Source of the DNA: Mediterraneibacter gnavus ATCC 29149
Lineage (GTDB): Bacteria; Bacillota; Clostridia; Lachnospirales; Lachnospiraceae
DNA length: 64,000 nucleotides
Reading direction: 5' to 3'
Assembly (NCBI RefSeq): GCF_008121495.1
Contig: NZ_CP043051.1
Span: 1,161,001 to 1,225,000, forward strand
Shown here in pieces: positions 8,784-17,549 of this stretch. The position numbers and the translations under genes were made by a program. The first letter of the stretch is position 1, and every line of letters begins with the position of its first letter. Below the pieces are notes generated by a model. It saw only the letters and a program-made list of their open reading frames with translations, did not search any database and was not told the DNA's origin.

Positions 8784-9030
8784 CTTTCCTTACCGTTTTC
8801 TATTTAAAATAATACCATACTGCCTGAAAATGTTCAATGCAGGACTCTCAATTATCTCACATGATTTACGAAATCGGACGCACGTTTCTACAGATTATCA
8901 AAGATATCAAACTGAGTCAGGCATACTAGGCGCTACGTGAGACCACACTTAGTATCCCTGCAATCTGCGAACTGGTTTGACATGAAAGCCTGGAACATTT
9001 TATGTGGATATTCCCAGTCGCCCATTGACC
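8784..9030. other. Gene-poor stretch with the tatD promoter
   Basis: No convincing ORF, tRNA or repeat family is seen. The minus strand carries TTGAAC (8832-8837), 17-bp spacer, TATTAT (8809-8814), a good promoter for tatD-rsmA. Between about 8927 and 8956 there is a weak inverted pair (ATACTA / TAGTAT) of unknown meaning. Confidence 0.55.
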
Positions 9031-9750
9031 CTACTTCCAATATTTTTCCACTTCCTGTGCTGCTTCCTGTGAAGAAATGTGAAACTTTTCCTGAACTTTT
9101 CCACATATCACTTCTTTTTCCAGTTCCATTTCCTGAAGCAGCTCCACAACAGCCTGTATGCCTTCTTGTCTACCTTCTTGTCTGCCTTCACGTCGTCCCT
9201 CTTTTAGACCGGTGTTTTTATAAACCGTGGAAAAATACTGGTGATCCCGAATCGCACGCTCTCTCTCCTCATATTCCAGACGCTTTTCCTCATCTGCGCT
9301 GATCCGATTCAGATCCTCATATGCCTTCTTAATGTATTCACTTTTTTCTGCTGCCATTTCAAATTCCTCCTCTGTCTCTGCATTGATGAACTGAAGCCAT
9401 TTCAGCAGCTCTGTCTCTGGATAATCATGTTTTGCCAGCTTCGGAAGTTCCAGTGTATGAATCTCAAATTTATCACTATACAACTTCCTCCCCTTATCTG
9501 ACCAGAAATGAAAACGGCAATAATATTCTTCATCATCAAACATTATAAAATTCAGAATCCCCAGCTTATCGTCTTTATCCTTCTGACGCAAATGGGACGG
9601 CAAAATCTTACTCTCATTGATTTCCTTCAGATTGATCCCAAGTACTGCTGCCAGAAATGCGTTACGCACCTCTTCGTCTTCCATCAGTTCTTTAAAACAG
9701 AAATCTACTTTTGGCTTCATTAAAAATTGTGTTGGTTTTTTATTCTCCAT
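9031..9750 (-). CDS. Rpn/PD-(D/E)XK nuclease family protein, internally deleted
   Basis: 239 residues from the ATG at 9750 (AGGAGG 7 nt upstream; the reading from 9864 has no SD). The N-terminus (LMKPKVDFCFKELM) and the C-terminal half (YSDKFEIHTLELPKL, then a charged helix with the GRREGRQEGRQEG repeat) match Rpn-type recombination-promoting nuclease/transposase proteins. The central block that normally follows LGILDV and carries the D...E-x-Q active site is missing: KLGIL runs straight into NFIMFDDEEYY. The frame is kept, so this looks like an in-frame deletion of about 55 residues and a probably inactive nuclease. The comparison rests on recalled family architecture. Confidence 0.75.
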   Translation of the reverse strand: MENKKPTQFLMKPKVDFCFKELMEDEEVRNAFLAAVLGINLKEINESKILPSHLRQKDKDDKLGILNFIMFDDEEYYCRFHFWSDKGRKLYSDKFEIHTLELPKLAKHDYPETELLKWLQFINAETEEEFEMAAEKSEYIKKAYEDLNRISADEEKRLEYEERERAIRDHQYFSTVYKNTGLKEGRREGRQEGRQEGIQAVVELLQEMELEKEVICGKVQEKFHISSQEAAQEVEKYWK

Positions 9751-9819
9751 ACATGCTCCTCCTTTGTTCTGATGGAATTTAAAATATTTCGATGAGCATG
9801 TACTTGTATTTCTGATTTT

Positions 9820-9848
9820 ATTATATCCTTTGACGCGATGTTTCACAA
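9820..9848 (-). promoter_or_regulatory. Promoter of the Rpn-like gene
   Basis: TTGTGA (9843-9848), 17-bp spacer, TATAAT (9820-9825), about 70 bp before the ATG at 9750. Confidence 0.5.
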
Positions 9849-9950
9849 TCGCAAATACAGACAAACTCCCGCTCTTTAGTTACTGTTCACCCCGATCAAT
9901 AACTTCTTTTATCCATCTCTTTACTCTTTATCTGGGAATAATTTTTTGAA

Positions 9951-10069
9951 TGGCAGTCTCTCTGCCATATTTGAAAATTGAAAGGGATTCCTTTCAAGAT
10001 GAATTTTATTATACTTGAAATTTTTTGAGGATACAATGAAATTTTCATAAAGATCCTCTAAAAAATTTC
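9951..10069. repeat. Three successive hairpins upstream of the Rpn-like gene
   Basis: TGGCAG/CTGCCA (9951-9967); TTGAAAGG-GATT-CCTTTCAA (9978-9997, perfect 8-bp stem with a 4-nt loop); and long arms GAAATTTTTTGAGGAT / ATCCTCTAAAAAATTTC (10017-10032, 10053-10069) with an inner ATGAA/TTCAT pair. There is no ORF. The rest of 9751-10138 holds only the Rpn promoter and the terminator at 10076-10121. Confidence 0.5.
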
Positions 10070-10075
10070 ATACAT

Positions 10076-10121
10076 AAAAGACCAGATATCAAGTACAGCA
10101 AGTATACCTTGATATCTGGTC
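10076..10121 (-). terminator. Terminator of the sigma/beta-propeller operon
   Basis: Perfect 14-bp stem GACCAGATATCAAG / CTTGATATCTGGTC followed by TTTT on the minus strand, just after the propeller gene stop. Confidence 0.85.
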
Positions 10122-10138
10122 TTTGAAATTATCTCCTC

Positions 10139-12091
10139 TTACAACACCACATCATCCACTTTTTCAAAATTATCCAATCTGTAAGACTCCACTGTCGCCT
10201 CTGTCACCAGATAAAATCTTTCTCCCGCGTACAAGCCTCTCACTTCTGAATATCCGCTCAACTTTTTCTCAAATACACAAGTAAACCCTTTTTCTTTATC
10301 ATAGGAATAAATGTAGTATTCCTGCTGGTTCTTGTATCCCGGGAATCCAATCAGGTTCTTCTCCGTATCTACAAACGCTGCCCGATAATTATAGGATACA
10401 TCTGTTGAATAGCACTCCTCCAGCACTGTTTTCGCAACTTCTTTTACGTCTTTCGGATCCGAAATATCGAACATAGACAGTTTTACGCCATTCACTGTTG
10501 TCCCATCTTCCTCCACATCCATTCCGATTCCAAGAAGCAGCCCGTCTCCATACGGATGCAGATAATCAGAAAATCCCGGTATCTTCAGTTCGCCCAGTAC
10601 TTTCGGCTTTTTCGGATCAGACAGATCTACGGAAAAGAGTGGATCAACTTGCTTGTAAGTTACAAAATAACAGGTATCTCCCATAAATCTTGCTGAATAT
10701 ACTCTTTCATCTTCTGCCAGATTATCCAGTTTTCCTGTTTCTTTCAAGTCTTTATCTAAAATATAAAGTGCATTTGTAGAATCTGCTCCCTGACTGCCTG
10801 TATTGCTTGCACTATCCGTCCTCAGTAATGGATTCACACCGCCGGATGTATCATCATTTTCACGGATTGTGGTCACAACCCGCAGATATCCGTTGTATTC
10901 ATCAATACTAAAAGAATCATTGACCATACCATCGATCACAACATCGCCCGTTCCATCCAGCTCTCCATTTTTATAAGAAACTTTTCGAATCTCTGTCTGT
11001 GTCACCGGAGAGACTTTTGCGTCATAGATTGTGTCATACACATAAATATTATTCTCACTTACATAGCACTGACTGCCATCTCCGAAGAATGCCAGGTGAT
11101 CGATCTGCTCTGTCGGGTCTTTCAGACTGAATGAAGTCACTACTGTATAAACTCGTCCCTTTTCCTGCTGCGGAAGTAAAATATAACTGCTGTCCATCAC
11201 TTTCCCCTGCACTTCCGGTACATAACTGCTGACATCATTCTTTGACCCGGAAATATCGGCATAGAACGTACTAAGCAGATACACGTAATCTCCGGATACA
11301 CGCATAGTATGGAAACTTCCGCTCTGTGACATCTCTCCCAAAGATTTTGGCTTTTCCGGATTGCTCACATCAAAAACTTCCGCCACAGTATGTGTCACAC
11401 TTCTGACGACTCCCTGACTGTCTGTCTCATCGGTGGTTCTCGCATACACACAGACCAGTTTTTCATCTTTTAAATAAATCTCGATCAGATAATCATTTGC
11501 ATCCATGGAAATGGTTCCTACTTGCTTCATCTCTTCAGATTCAATATTCAGGATCTGCACCTTATCCATGCTCATGATATACAGATACTTTCCGTCCGTC
11601 TTGACGACATCACCTTCACCGACCCCCTCTGTCCGCACATTCGTATCGGAATGTGATACAGCCTGATCAGCGACTGCTTTCTCCCCTGTATAAAGAGCCG
11701 CTCCATCAGCTCCCCCTGTGCCATACATGATCTCTTCCTCTTCTGCCGCTGCCTGAACGTACTTGTAAATCTGATCATAATCCTTCGCACTTGCCAACGC
11801 AGCAATCGACTCAGCGACTGTATCGTCTGCAGCCTTTTCCGCTGCTTTTTGTGCTTCCTTATCCTGCATCATTCCACGTCCGGAAAGTGCAACTACCCCC
11901 ACAACAAGACAACAACATGCCGCTGCTGCCACAATTCCATAAACTGGTGTCCGTTTTTTCTTTTTCTGTGCCAGTTTCTTTTCAATATTCTCAGGTTTTA
12001 AAGAATCAGGCACTTCCATCCCCTCTGCTGACTGCACAATCTTGTCTTTTATTTCCTCTTCTGTAAAATGTCTGTCTCTTTTATTTTCCAT
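10139..12091 (-). CDS. Membrane-anchored beta-propeller protein, probable anti-sigma partner
   Basis: 650 residues: a charged cytoplasmic N-terminus (1-48, with the stretch VPDSLKPENIEKKL), one membrane helix (about 49-70, GIVAAAACCCLVVGVVAL) and a large extracytoplasmic beta-propeller domain (about 130-650) with repeated blades such as YLYIMSMDKVQILNIES and YVYLLST. The stop of the ECF sigma gene is 2 nt before this ATG. Cytoplasmic N-terminus, single helix and external sensor next to a sigma gene is the plan of membrane anti-sigma factors. The propeller would be the signal-binding part (inference). The propeller fold itself is well supported; the anti-sigma role rests on context and the N-terminal motif. 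Confidence 0.75.
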   Translation of the reverse strand: MENKRDRHFTEEEIKDKIVQSAEGMEVPDSLKPENIEKKLAQKKKKRTPVYGIVAAAACCCLVVGVVALSGRGMMQDKEAQKAAEKAADDTVAESIAALASAKDYDQIYKYVQAAAEEEEIMYGTGGADGAALYTGEKAVADQAVSHSDTNVRTEGVGEGDVVKTDGKYLYIMSMDKVQILNIESEEMKQVGTISMDANDYLIEIYLKDEKLVCVYARTTDETDSQGVVRSVTHTVAEVFDVSNPEKPKSLGEMSQSGSFHTMRVSGDYVYLLSTFYADISGSKNDVSSYVPEVQGKVMDSSYILLPQQEKGRVYTVVTSFSLKDPTEQIDHLAFFGDGSQCYVSENNIYVYDTIYDAKVSPVTQTEIRKVSYKNGELDGTGDVVIDGMVNDSFSIDEYNGYLRVVTTIRENDDTSGGVNPLLRTDSASNTGSQGADSTNALYILDKDLKETGKLDNLAEDERVYSARFMGDTCYFVTYKQVDPLFSVDLSDPKKPKVLGELKIPGFSDYLHPYGDGLLLGIGMDVEEDGTTVNGVKLSMFDISDPKDVKEVAKTVLEECYSTDVSYNYRAAFVDTEKNLIGFPGYKNQQEYYIYSYDKEKGFTCVFEKKLSGYSEVRGLYAGERFYLVTEATVESYRLDNFEKVDDVVL

Positions 12092-12093
12092 CC

Positions 12094-12618
12094 TTATACC
12101 TCCACTTCCTGAAGAACCACTCGCATCTTCTCCAGAGCTCTCTTTTTTCTGGAACGAACCGTAACCGGATTCATATCCAGCATCTGACCGATCTCATCAC
12201 TTTGATATCCTCCAAATACTGAAAATGAAACAATCAGACGTTCTTCATCATCCAGTTTCCAGAATGCACTCTTTACATCCTGTGAGACAGCATAGTCTGA
12301 CTCTTTTGATGGATAAGTCTCATCCAACTCATGTGTCTGGGCTCTCTTTCGAAACTGGTTCTTACAATGATTGCTCAATATGGTAAAGATCCAGCTTCTG
12401 AAAGACTCCTCCTTTTTGAGACTGGATATCTTTTCATAAGCTGTCACCACAGTATCACTGACTGCATCCTCCGCCTCCTGCGGATGCTTCAGAGTATAGA
12501 GTGCAAATTTATAAAGTTCCACATAGATTCTGGAATACAACTCCGAAAACGCTTTGACGTCCCCGCGCTTTGCACGTCGTATCAGAACTGCTTCCGCACT
12601 TTTTTGATAATCGTACAT
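12094..12618 (-). CDS. ECF-type RNA polymerase sigma factor
   Basis: 174 residues. Region 2 (AFSELYSRIYVELYKFALYTLKHPQEAEDAVSDTV) and region 4 (IVSFSVFGGYQSDEIGQMLDMNPVTVRSRKKRALEKM) are joined by a short linker, with no region 1 or 3. The ATG at 12618 is chosen because GAGGGG lies 6 nt upstream; upstream starts have the SD abutting or absent. It redirects RNA polymerase to a small regulon and is probably held by the product of the next gene. A TGCAAC...GACTCT motif upstream may be its own autoregulated promoter. Confidence 0.9.
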   Translation of the reverse strand: MYDYQKSAEAVLIRRAKRGDVKAFSELYSRIYVELYKFALYTLKHPQEAEDAVSDTVVTAYEKISSLKKEESFRSWIFTILSNHCKNQFRKRAQTHELDETYPSKESDYAVSQDVKSAFWKLDDEERLIVSFSVFGGYQSDEIGQMLDMNPVTVRSRKKRALEKMRVVLQEVEV

Positions 12619-12682
12619 CCGCATCCCCTCTCTTTCTTTTTTGTTTGTGTTACTGTTCACAATAACTCTTTTGTCACACATA

Positions 12683-12710
12683 AGAGTCTTTCAAGTGAAG
12701 TTTTGTTGCA
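12683..12710 (-). promoter_or_regulatory. Candidate ECF-type promoter of the sigma operon
   Basis: TGCAAC (12705-12710), 16-bp spacer, GACTCT (12683-12688) on the minus strand, unlike the SigA sites of the window. It resembles the AAC-type -35 used by ECF sigma factors. Confidence 0.4.
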
Positions 12711-12712
12711 TG

Positions 12713-12757
12713 GAAAATAAAAAATCAGGGAGATTTTTTGTTTCTCCCTGATTTTTT
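12713..12757 (-). terminator. Terminator after the aconitase gene
   Basis: 13-bp stem AAAATCAGGGAGA / TCTCCCTGATTTT (12721-12733, 12743-12755) with T-runs on both strands; it directly follows the aconitase stop. Confidence 0.85.
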
Positions 12758-12771
12758 CATCTGTTTAATCT

Positions 12772-15039
12772 CTAACCTCTATAGTAATTGATCAGACAGC
12801 CCTTCAAAATAATCTCTCTTTCGGCATCTGTCAGATCACCCAGACGGAACTCTACTTCTTTCAGTTCATCTCCTACAACATAGGCCTTGATCACATCTGC
12901 CTTTTCTTCTACTGCGTTTCTCACATCCGGAATGAAGATATAGTCATCATTCTTAAATGGAAGTGCTTTGTCATCCGCATCTGTCAGAAGCGGCAGCATT
13001 CCCCAGTTGATCAGGTTTGAACGATAACGTTTTGTAGCATACTCGTTGGCAATGTTTGCCCATCCGCCCAGTACTTTCTGGCAGGATGCAGCCTGTTCAC
13101 GTGCAGAACCGTCTCCCGGTTTCACTGCAAAGATCGTACTTCCGACTCCTACATTTCCTTCTCCGACCTGTGGGAATTTCTCCTGAACCTTCGCCATGAC
13201 CGGTTTTAATTCTTCCAGCACCTCAAGCGGACATTTTCCTGCTTCGATCGCCTTCTGTGCTGCCTGTACTTCTTTGGCGCGTCCTACATATGCAGGATCT
13301 TTTCTGGAAAGTGCAAATTCTGCCAGTCCCAGCGGATTCGAACGATAAGAAGAAGTCTCACCGGACGGAATCAGTTCATCTGTTGTCGTAACAGGATCGT
13401 GGATCTCAGATACAACCTTAAGAACCAGATTCTGTGGAAGTGCTGACATTTCCGGCCAGTCTTTGATATTCGGACCAAACTTGATCTCTACACTTGGATC
13501 TGCCACGCCCTTGCTGTCAAATACACGATTTGCATAAATGTTCTGATCAAAGTGATATTTCTGTCCCTTGTACTCGACATCCATTGCTGTCGCCGGTGTC
13601 AGGAATCCTTTGTTTGCCGCTGTTGCCGCAATCGAACGGGCATCCATCAATGCAACAGAAGAAATCTGACCGTTCTGCAGCTTGGAACCTTCTCTGTTCG
13701 GGAAGTTTCTTGTTGTATGACGGATTGAGAACGCATTGTTTGCAGGCGTATCTCCGGCACCAAAGCATGGTCCGCAGAATGCAGTCTTCACAACGGTTCC
13801 TGCCTCCATCAGATCTGCGATCGCTCCATTTTTCACAAGTTCCATATAAATCGGTGTACTTGCCGGATACACGCTGAATGTAAATTCATCCGCACCGATA
13901 TTTCTTCCTTTGATGATGTCCGCTGCCGCACAGATGTTTTCAAATCCACCGCCTGCACAACCGGCAATAATTCCCTGATCTACATACAGTTTTCCATTCA
14001 CGATCTTGCTCTGGAGAGAGTAATCTACTGCTCCATCCAGACTGATCAGCGCTTTCTTCTCAACTTCGTGAAGAATGTCTGCCAGGTTTGCATTTACTTC
14101 ATCGATCGTATAGACATTGCTCGGATGGAACGGCATCGCGATCATTGGTTTGATCTCACTCATATTGACATAAACCATTCCATCATAGTAAGTCACTGCT
14201 CCTGGATTCAGTTCTTTGTATCCTTCGCTTCTTCCGTGGATCTCATAGAATTCCTGAATCTTCTCATCTGTTTTCCAGATAGAAGACAGACAAGTTGTCT
14301 CTGTTGTCATAACATCGATTCCGATTCGGTAATCTGCGCTCAGTTTTGAGACTCCAGGTCCGACAAACTCCATGACTTTATTGTTCACATATCCATTTGC
14401 AAATGTAGCTCCGATAATCGCCAGAGCAACATCCTGAGGTCCGACTCCTTTTGCCGGCTCTCCATCCAGATAGATTCCGATCACTTCTGGTTTCTTGATG
14501 TCATATGTCTTATTCAAAAGCTGTTTTACAAGCTCCGGTCCGCCTTCTCCCATTGCCATGGTTCCCAATGCTCCGTAGCGGGTATGGCTGTCAGAACCAA
14601 GGATCATCTTGCCGCACTCTGCAAGAACCTCTCTTGCAAACTGATGGATGACTGCCTGATGAGGCGGAACATACACACCACCGTACTTTTTCGCACAGGT
14701 AAGCCCAAACATATGGTCATCCTCATTGATCGTTCCACCAACTGCACAGAGACTGTTATGACAGTTTGTCAAAACATACGGTACCGGAAATTTTTCCAGT
14801 CCGGAAGCTCTTGCCGTCTGAATAATTCCCACAAACGTAATATCGTGGGATGTCAATTTATCAAATTTAATCTGCAGGCGTTCCATATTGCCTGAAGTAT
14901 TATGACTGTCCAGGATTCCATAGGCAATCGTATTCTTTGCAGCCTCTTCTTTCGAGACAGGAAGTGACACATTTCCCGTATCTTCCAGGATTTCTGTGCC
15001 GTTTAACAAGTACACACCGTTATCATATAATTTAATCAT
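12772..15039 (-). CDS. acn: Aconitate hydratase (clostridial large form)
   Basis: 755 residues, with the 4Fe-4S domains followed by the swivel domain ([22 protein letters not shown] near 565). Cluster cysteines are visible in [13 protein letters not shown] and [15 protein letters not shown]. It interconverts citrate and isocitrate. It sits apart from citrate synthase but in the same region, so both belong to an oxidative citrate branch. A strong SD (AAAGGAGGTTACC) precedes the ATG. The enzyme belongs to a divergent clade often annotated only as hydratase, so activity on a related hydroxy-acid cannot be excluded. Confidence 0.85.
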   Translation of the reverse strand: MIKLYDNGVYLLNGTEILEDTGNVSLPVSKEEAAKNTIAYGILDSHNTSGNMERLQIKFDKLTSHDITFVGIIQTARASGLEKFPVPYVLTNCHNSLCAVGGTINEDDHMFGLTCAKKYGGVYVPPHQAVIHQFAREVLAECGKMILGSDSHTRYGALGTMAMGEGGPELVKQLLNKTYDIKKPEVIGIYLDGEPAKGVGPQDVALAIIGATFANGYVNNKVMEFVGPGVSKLSADYRIGIDVMTTETTCLSSIWKTDEKIQEFYEIHGRSEGYKELNPGAVTYYDGMVYVNMSEIKPMIAMPFHPSNVYTIDEVNANLADILHEVEKKALISLDGAVDYSLQSKIVNGKLYVDQGIIAGCAGGGFENICAAADIIKGRNIGADEFTFSVYPASTPIYMELVKNGAIADLMEAGTVVKTAFCGPCFGAGDTPANNAFSIRHTTRNFPNREGSKLQNGQISSVALMDARSIAATAANKGFLTPATAMDVEYKGQKYHFDQNIYANRVFDSKGVADPSVEIKFGPNIKDWPEMSALPQNLVLKVVSEIHDPVTTTDELIPSGETSSYRSNPLGLAEFALSRKDPAYVGRAKEVQAAQKAIEAGKCPLEVLEELKPVMAKVQEKFPQVGEGNVGVGSTIFAVKPGDGSAREQAASCQKVLGGWANIANEYATKRYRSNLINWGMLPLLTDADDKALPFKNDDYIFIPDVRNAVEEKADVIKAYVVGDELKEVEFRLGDLTDAEREIILKGCLINYYRG

Positions 15040-15083
15040 GGTAACCTCCTTTGTCTTTCCAATAATTTCACTAACTGTTTATC

Positions 15084-15112
15084 ATTTTAGCATGTTAAAG
15101 AGGGAATTGCAA
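15084..15112 (-). promoter_or_regulatory. Promoter of the aconitase gene
   Basis: TTGCAA (15107-15112), 17-bp spacer, TAAAAT (15084-15089). The -35 overlaps the T-run of the terminator of the preceding FHA gene. Confidence 0.55.
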
Positions 15113-15152
15113 AAAAATTCTGCGGGATTATCTTGTCTCCCGCAGAATTTTT
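15111..15152 (-). terminator. Terminator overlapping the end of the FHA gene
   Basis: Perfect 15-bp stem AAAAATTCTGCGGGA / TCCCGCAGAATTTTT with seven T after it on the minus strand. Part of the stem encodes the last residues of the FHA protein. Confidence 0.88.
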
Positions 15153-15721
15153 ACAACTTCCAGTCTGGTCTCCCCGACCGTGATCACATCTTCTTTCTGG
15201 ATCACAATTGGCTTATGAATCTGTTTTCCATTCAAATATGTATGGTTTTTTGAACCTTCATCTCTCAAGTACAGCTTATCCCCACTTCGGATGATCGCGC
15301 AGTGTACCTTTGATACTCTTAAATCTTCCGGCAGGGACAAAAACTTGTCATACTCTGACGATGCACTGACCCTTCCGATTCCCAGCGAATCATAAAAAAT
15401 AAAACTATACTGATCCTGCTGATCCACATCTTCCAGAATGATCTTCCAGCGTCTCTTCGCCGGGGCAGAAGATGTACGGCGTTCTGCCTGTTCTCTCACC
15501 GGACGACATCTCGGTTCTGGTTCATAATCATCCTCTTCCTCATCATCATCTTCTTCGTCATCATAGTCATCATCATAGTCATCATCATAATCATCTTCAG
15601 AATGATATCTCCGTTCAAACTGATTATAATCTTTTTTCTCTTTTAATAATTTTGAAATCGTAAAGAAGATTACTGCTATGATCGCTGCGATCAATATTCC
15701 GATAATTACCCAATACAACAT
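15128..15721 (-). CDS. Membrane-anchored FHA domain protein
   Basis: 197 residues from the ATG at 15721; a TTG at 15733 has the SD touching it. An N-terminal membrane helix (LYWVIIGILIAAIIAVIFFTI), a very acidic low-complexity linker of repeated DDYDDD units (about 45-70), and a C-terminal FHA domain (about 105-195) with IGRVSAS, LRVSKVHCAII and SKNHTYLNG, which bind phosphothreonine. It probably docks a phosphorylated partner at the membrane; no Ser/Thr kinase is in the window. It stands alone with its own terminator. Confidence 0.88.
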   Translation of the reverse strand: MLYWVIIGILIAAIIAVIFFTISKLLKEKKDYNQFERRYHSEDDYDDDYDDDYDDEEDDDEEEDDYEPEPRCRPVREQAERRTSSAPAKRRWKIILEDVDQQDQYSFIFYDSLGIGRVSASSEYDKFLSLPEDLRVSKVHCAIIRSGDKLYLRDEGSKNHTYLNGKQIHKPIVIQKEDVITVGETRLEVVKILRETR

Positions 15722-15812
15722 AATTCCTATCAACTCCTCTGAAGGTATCTTACTATACTTTCAGAATGAGGGCAAGCGAAAGACGAAGAAAATTTATCTT
15801 GTTCGATCCACT

Positions 15813-16637
15813 CTACTGCGCAAAAGGAACCCACGGACAGCGTTTTGCAATTTCCTGATTATATGCTTCCAGATTTTTCATCTGTTCTGCAATATGAGGC
15901 ACATTCATCCGTTCCACAAGAACCTGAATTGTCTCTTTTCCTTCCTCAGCCAGTTCTTTACGTCTTTCTTCCGTAGGAATTGACGGTGTACTCATGTGGT
16001 CTTTCGGATCTCCAAAATAATATCCGATCGAACCACTTTGATATGCCAATGCGAATACATCATCAAACTCCGCACAGCTCTGCTTCTCCTGATGCTCATA
16101 TTTTGTAGTCAGCGGTACATCTTCCAATCTGCCCAGCATATCATAAGCGCCCACCGTAATTGCATGGAATGTATCTGCAGATTTAAAAACATCCTGTCCA
16201 TTTCTCATCAGCTGCATGATCATATCCATATACAAAATCGGAGTTCCTGTTTTATCCATAAAATCTCTTACCATCGGACTCACTGTCATATGTGCCGGAC
16301 CATGTGCACTGATATAAATCTGTCTTTTAAATCCCTGGCGTAAAAGACTTTCCGCAATTCCTGTCAGATAACGAATTCCTTCCTGAATGCTGACCTGAAC
16401 CGTTCCTCTTCCACTTGCAGTCGCTCCTGCATAAAAATATGGAAGGCCAGTTAATACAAGTCCGTCACATGCCTCCGCCATTTTAAGTGCAAACGCTTCA
16501 CTGACTACGGTTTCCGAATCCAGAGGAAATCCCCCGTGCATTTCCACAGTTCCGACCGGAACGATCACAATATCATTTCGTGTAAGATATTCTTCCACTT
16601 CATCATTCAACATCTTTGGTATAATTCTTGTTCTCAT
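15813..16637 (-). CDS. Creatininase family amidohydrolase
   Basis: 274 residues. The N-terminal metal motif VPVGTVEMHGGFPLDSETVVSEA corresponds to the creatininase E-x-H...D ligands, and YISAHGPAHM supplies a further histidine. This fold hydrolyses cyclic or linear amides and some ring ketones with one or two divalent metals; the substrate cannot be assigned. It is the last gene of an operon with an amidohydrolase (15-nt gap) and a GPH symporter, under a divergent AraC regulator, so it probably acts late in the breakdown of an imported compound. Confidence 0.85.
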   Translation of the reverse strand: MRTRIIPKMLNDEVEEYLTRNDIVIVPVGTVEMHGGFPLDSETVVSEAFALKMAEACDGLVLTGLPYFYAGATASGRGTVQVSIQEGIRYLTGIAESLLRQGFKRQIYISAHGPAHMTVSPMVRDFMDKTGTPILYMDMIMQLMRNGQDVFKSADTFHAITVGAYDMLGRLEDVPLTTKYEHQEKQSCAEFDDVFALAYQSGSIGYYFGDPKDHMSTPSIPTEERRKELAEEGKETIQVLVERMNVPHIAEQMKNLEAYNQEIAKRCPWVPFAQ

Positions 16638-16652
16638 TTTTCACCTTTCCTC

Positions 16653-17522
16653 TTATAACTGAAATATCTTTTTGGCATTCTCAAAACAAATTTTCCGGTA
16701 GGCCTGTGCAGATAATTTTCCTTCCTGATACTGTCTGTCCAGCCATTCTCCCAATGGAAATACCATATCCGTATTTACCATATCTGTACCGAACATCAGA
16801 CGATCCTGAAATTCCTCCAAAAATTGTAAACCAAACTTTTCATCTCTCATAATAGCACATCCACCACTGTTTGCAGACAGATCTGCGTATAAGTTTTTAT
16901 AATTTCTCATAAGACAGACCAATCTGCCGCCTTCCCTGACAGGACCTCTGCCCCATTCCATTCGAGATTTCAGATCCGGCTTCGCATCCTGACTGATTTC
17001 ATGCCAGAACGGCTGACTGTGCCCTATGAATTTTAATCCGGGATATTTTTCTAAAGCTTCTTCCAACATCGGCAGTCCCGGTTCATCGACAATGCCATAT
17101 TCATATCCCTCCTGCGGACTCATATGAAACAGGATTGGCATTCCCAGTTTTTCCGCCGCCTGAAATACAGCCTGAACAAAAGGATGGTTTATTTTTCTAC
17201 AGATCATAAACTCACCAATTCCTACAGCTCCCTGCCTTTGATATTCCCTGAGCCTCTCTTCAATGGTTTCTTCACAATTTTCATCCAGATTACACATCCA
17301 TACATATTTTTCAGGAAATCTTCTGGCCAGTTCTCTGCATTTCTGGTTTCCGGAGACAGAAGCCATTGCTCCTTCTGTCTCTCCGGATGACATAACAACC
17401 GCTTTTTCAATCTGAAGCTCTTCCAGATGAGCAAGCATTTCTTCGCCTGTTGATATCTTGAATTTTTCTGTTCCCAGAACCGGATCTAGCGCTGCATGTA
17501 AATGAATATCTATTTTTTTCAT
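16653..17522 (-). CDS. Amidohydrolase family (PF04909-type) metal-dependent hydrolase or decarboxylase
   Basis: 289 residues, TIM-barrel amidohydrolase. DIHLHA at the N-terminus gives the H-x-H pair; GHSQPFWHE near 170 and FGTDMVNTD near 240 supply further metal ligands. The family includes hydrolases of lactones and amides and non-oxidative decarboxylases. It follows the symporter gene by 27 nt and precedes the creatininase-like gene by 15 nt. The pair of hydrolases suggests sequential ring or amide cleavage, but the substrate is not known. Confidence 0.85.
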   Translation of the reverse strand: MKKIDIHLHAALDPVLGTEKFKISTGEEMLAHLEELQIEKAVVMSSGETEGAMASVSGNQKCRELARRFPEKYVWMCNLDENCEETIEERLREYQRQGAVGIGEFMICRKINHPFVQAVFQAAEKLGMPILFHMSPQEGYEYGIVDEPGLPMLEEALEKYPGLKFIGHSQPFWHEISQDAKPDLKSRMEWGRGPVREGGRLVCLMRNYKNLYADLSANSGGCAIMRDEKFGLQFLEEFQDRLMFGTDMVNTDMVFPLGEWLDRQYQEGKLSAQAYRKICFENAKKIFQL

Positions 17523-17549
17523 AGCATACTCAGCCTCATTTTCTGTACT

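Noticed and set aside
15540..15600. Short tandem repeat of GAT/CAT triplets
   Set aside because: It encodes the acidic Asp-rich linker of the FHA protein and needs no separate explanation.
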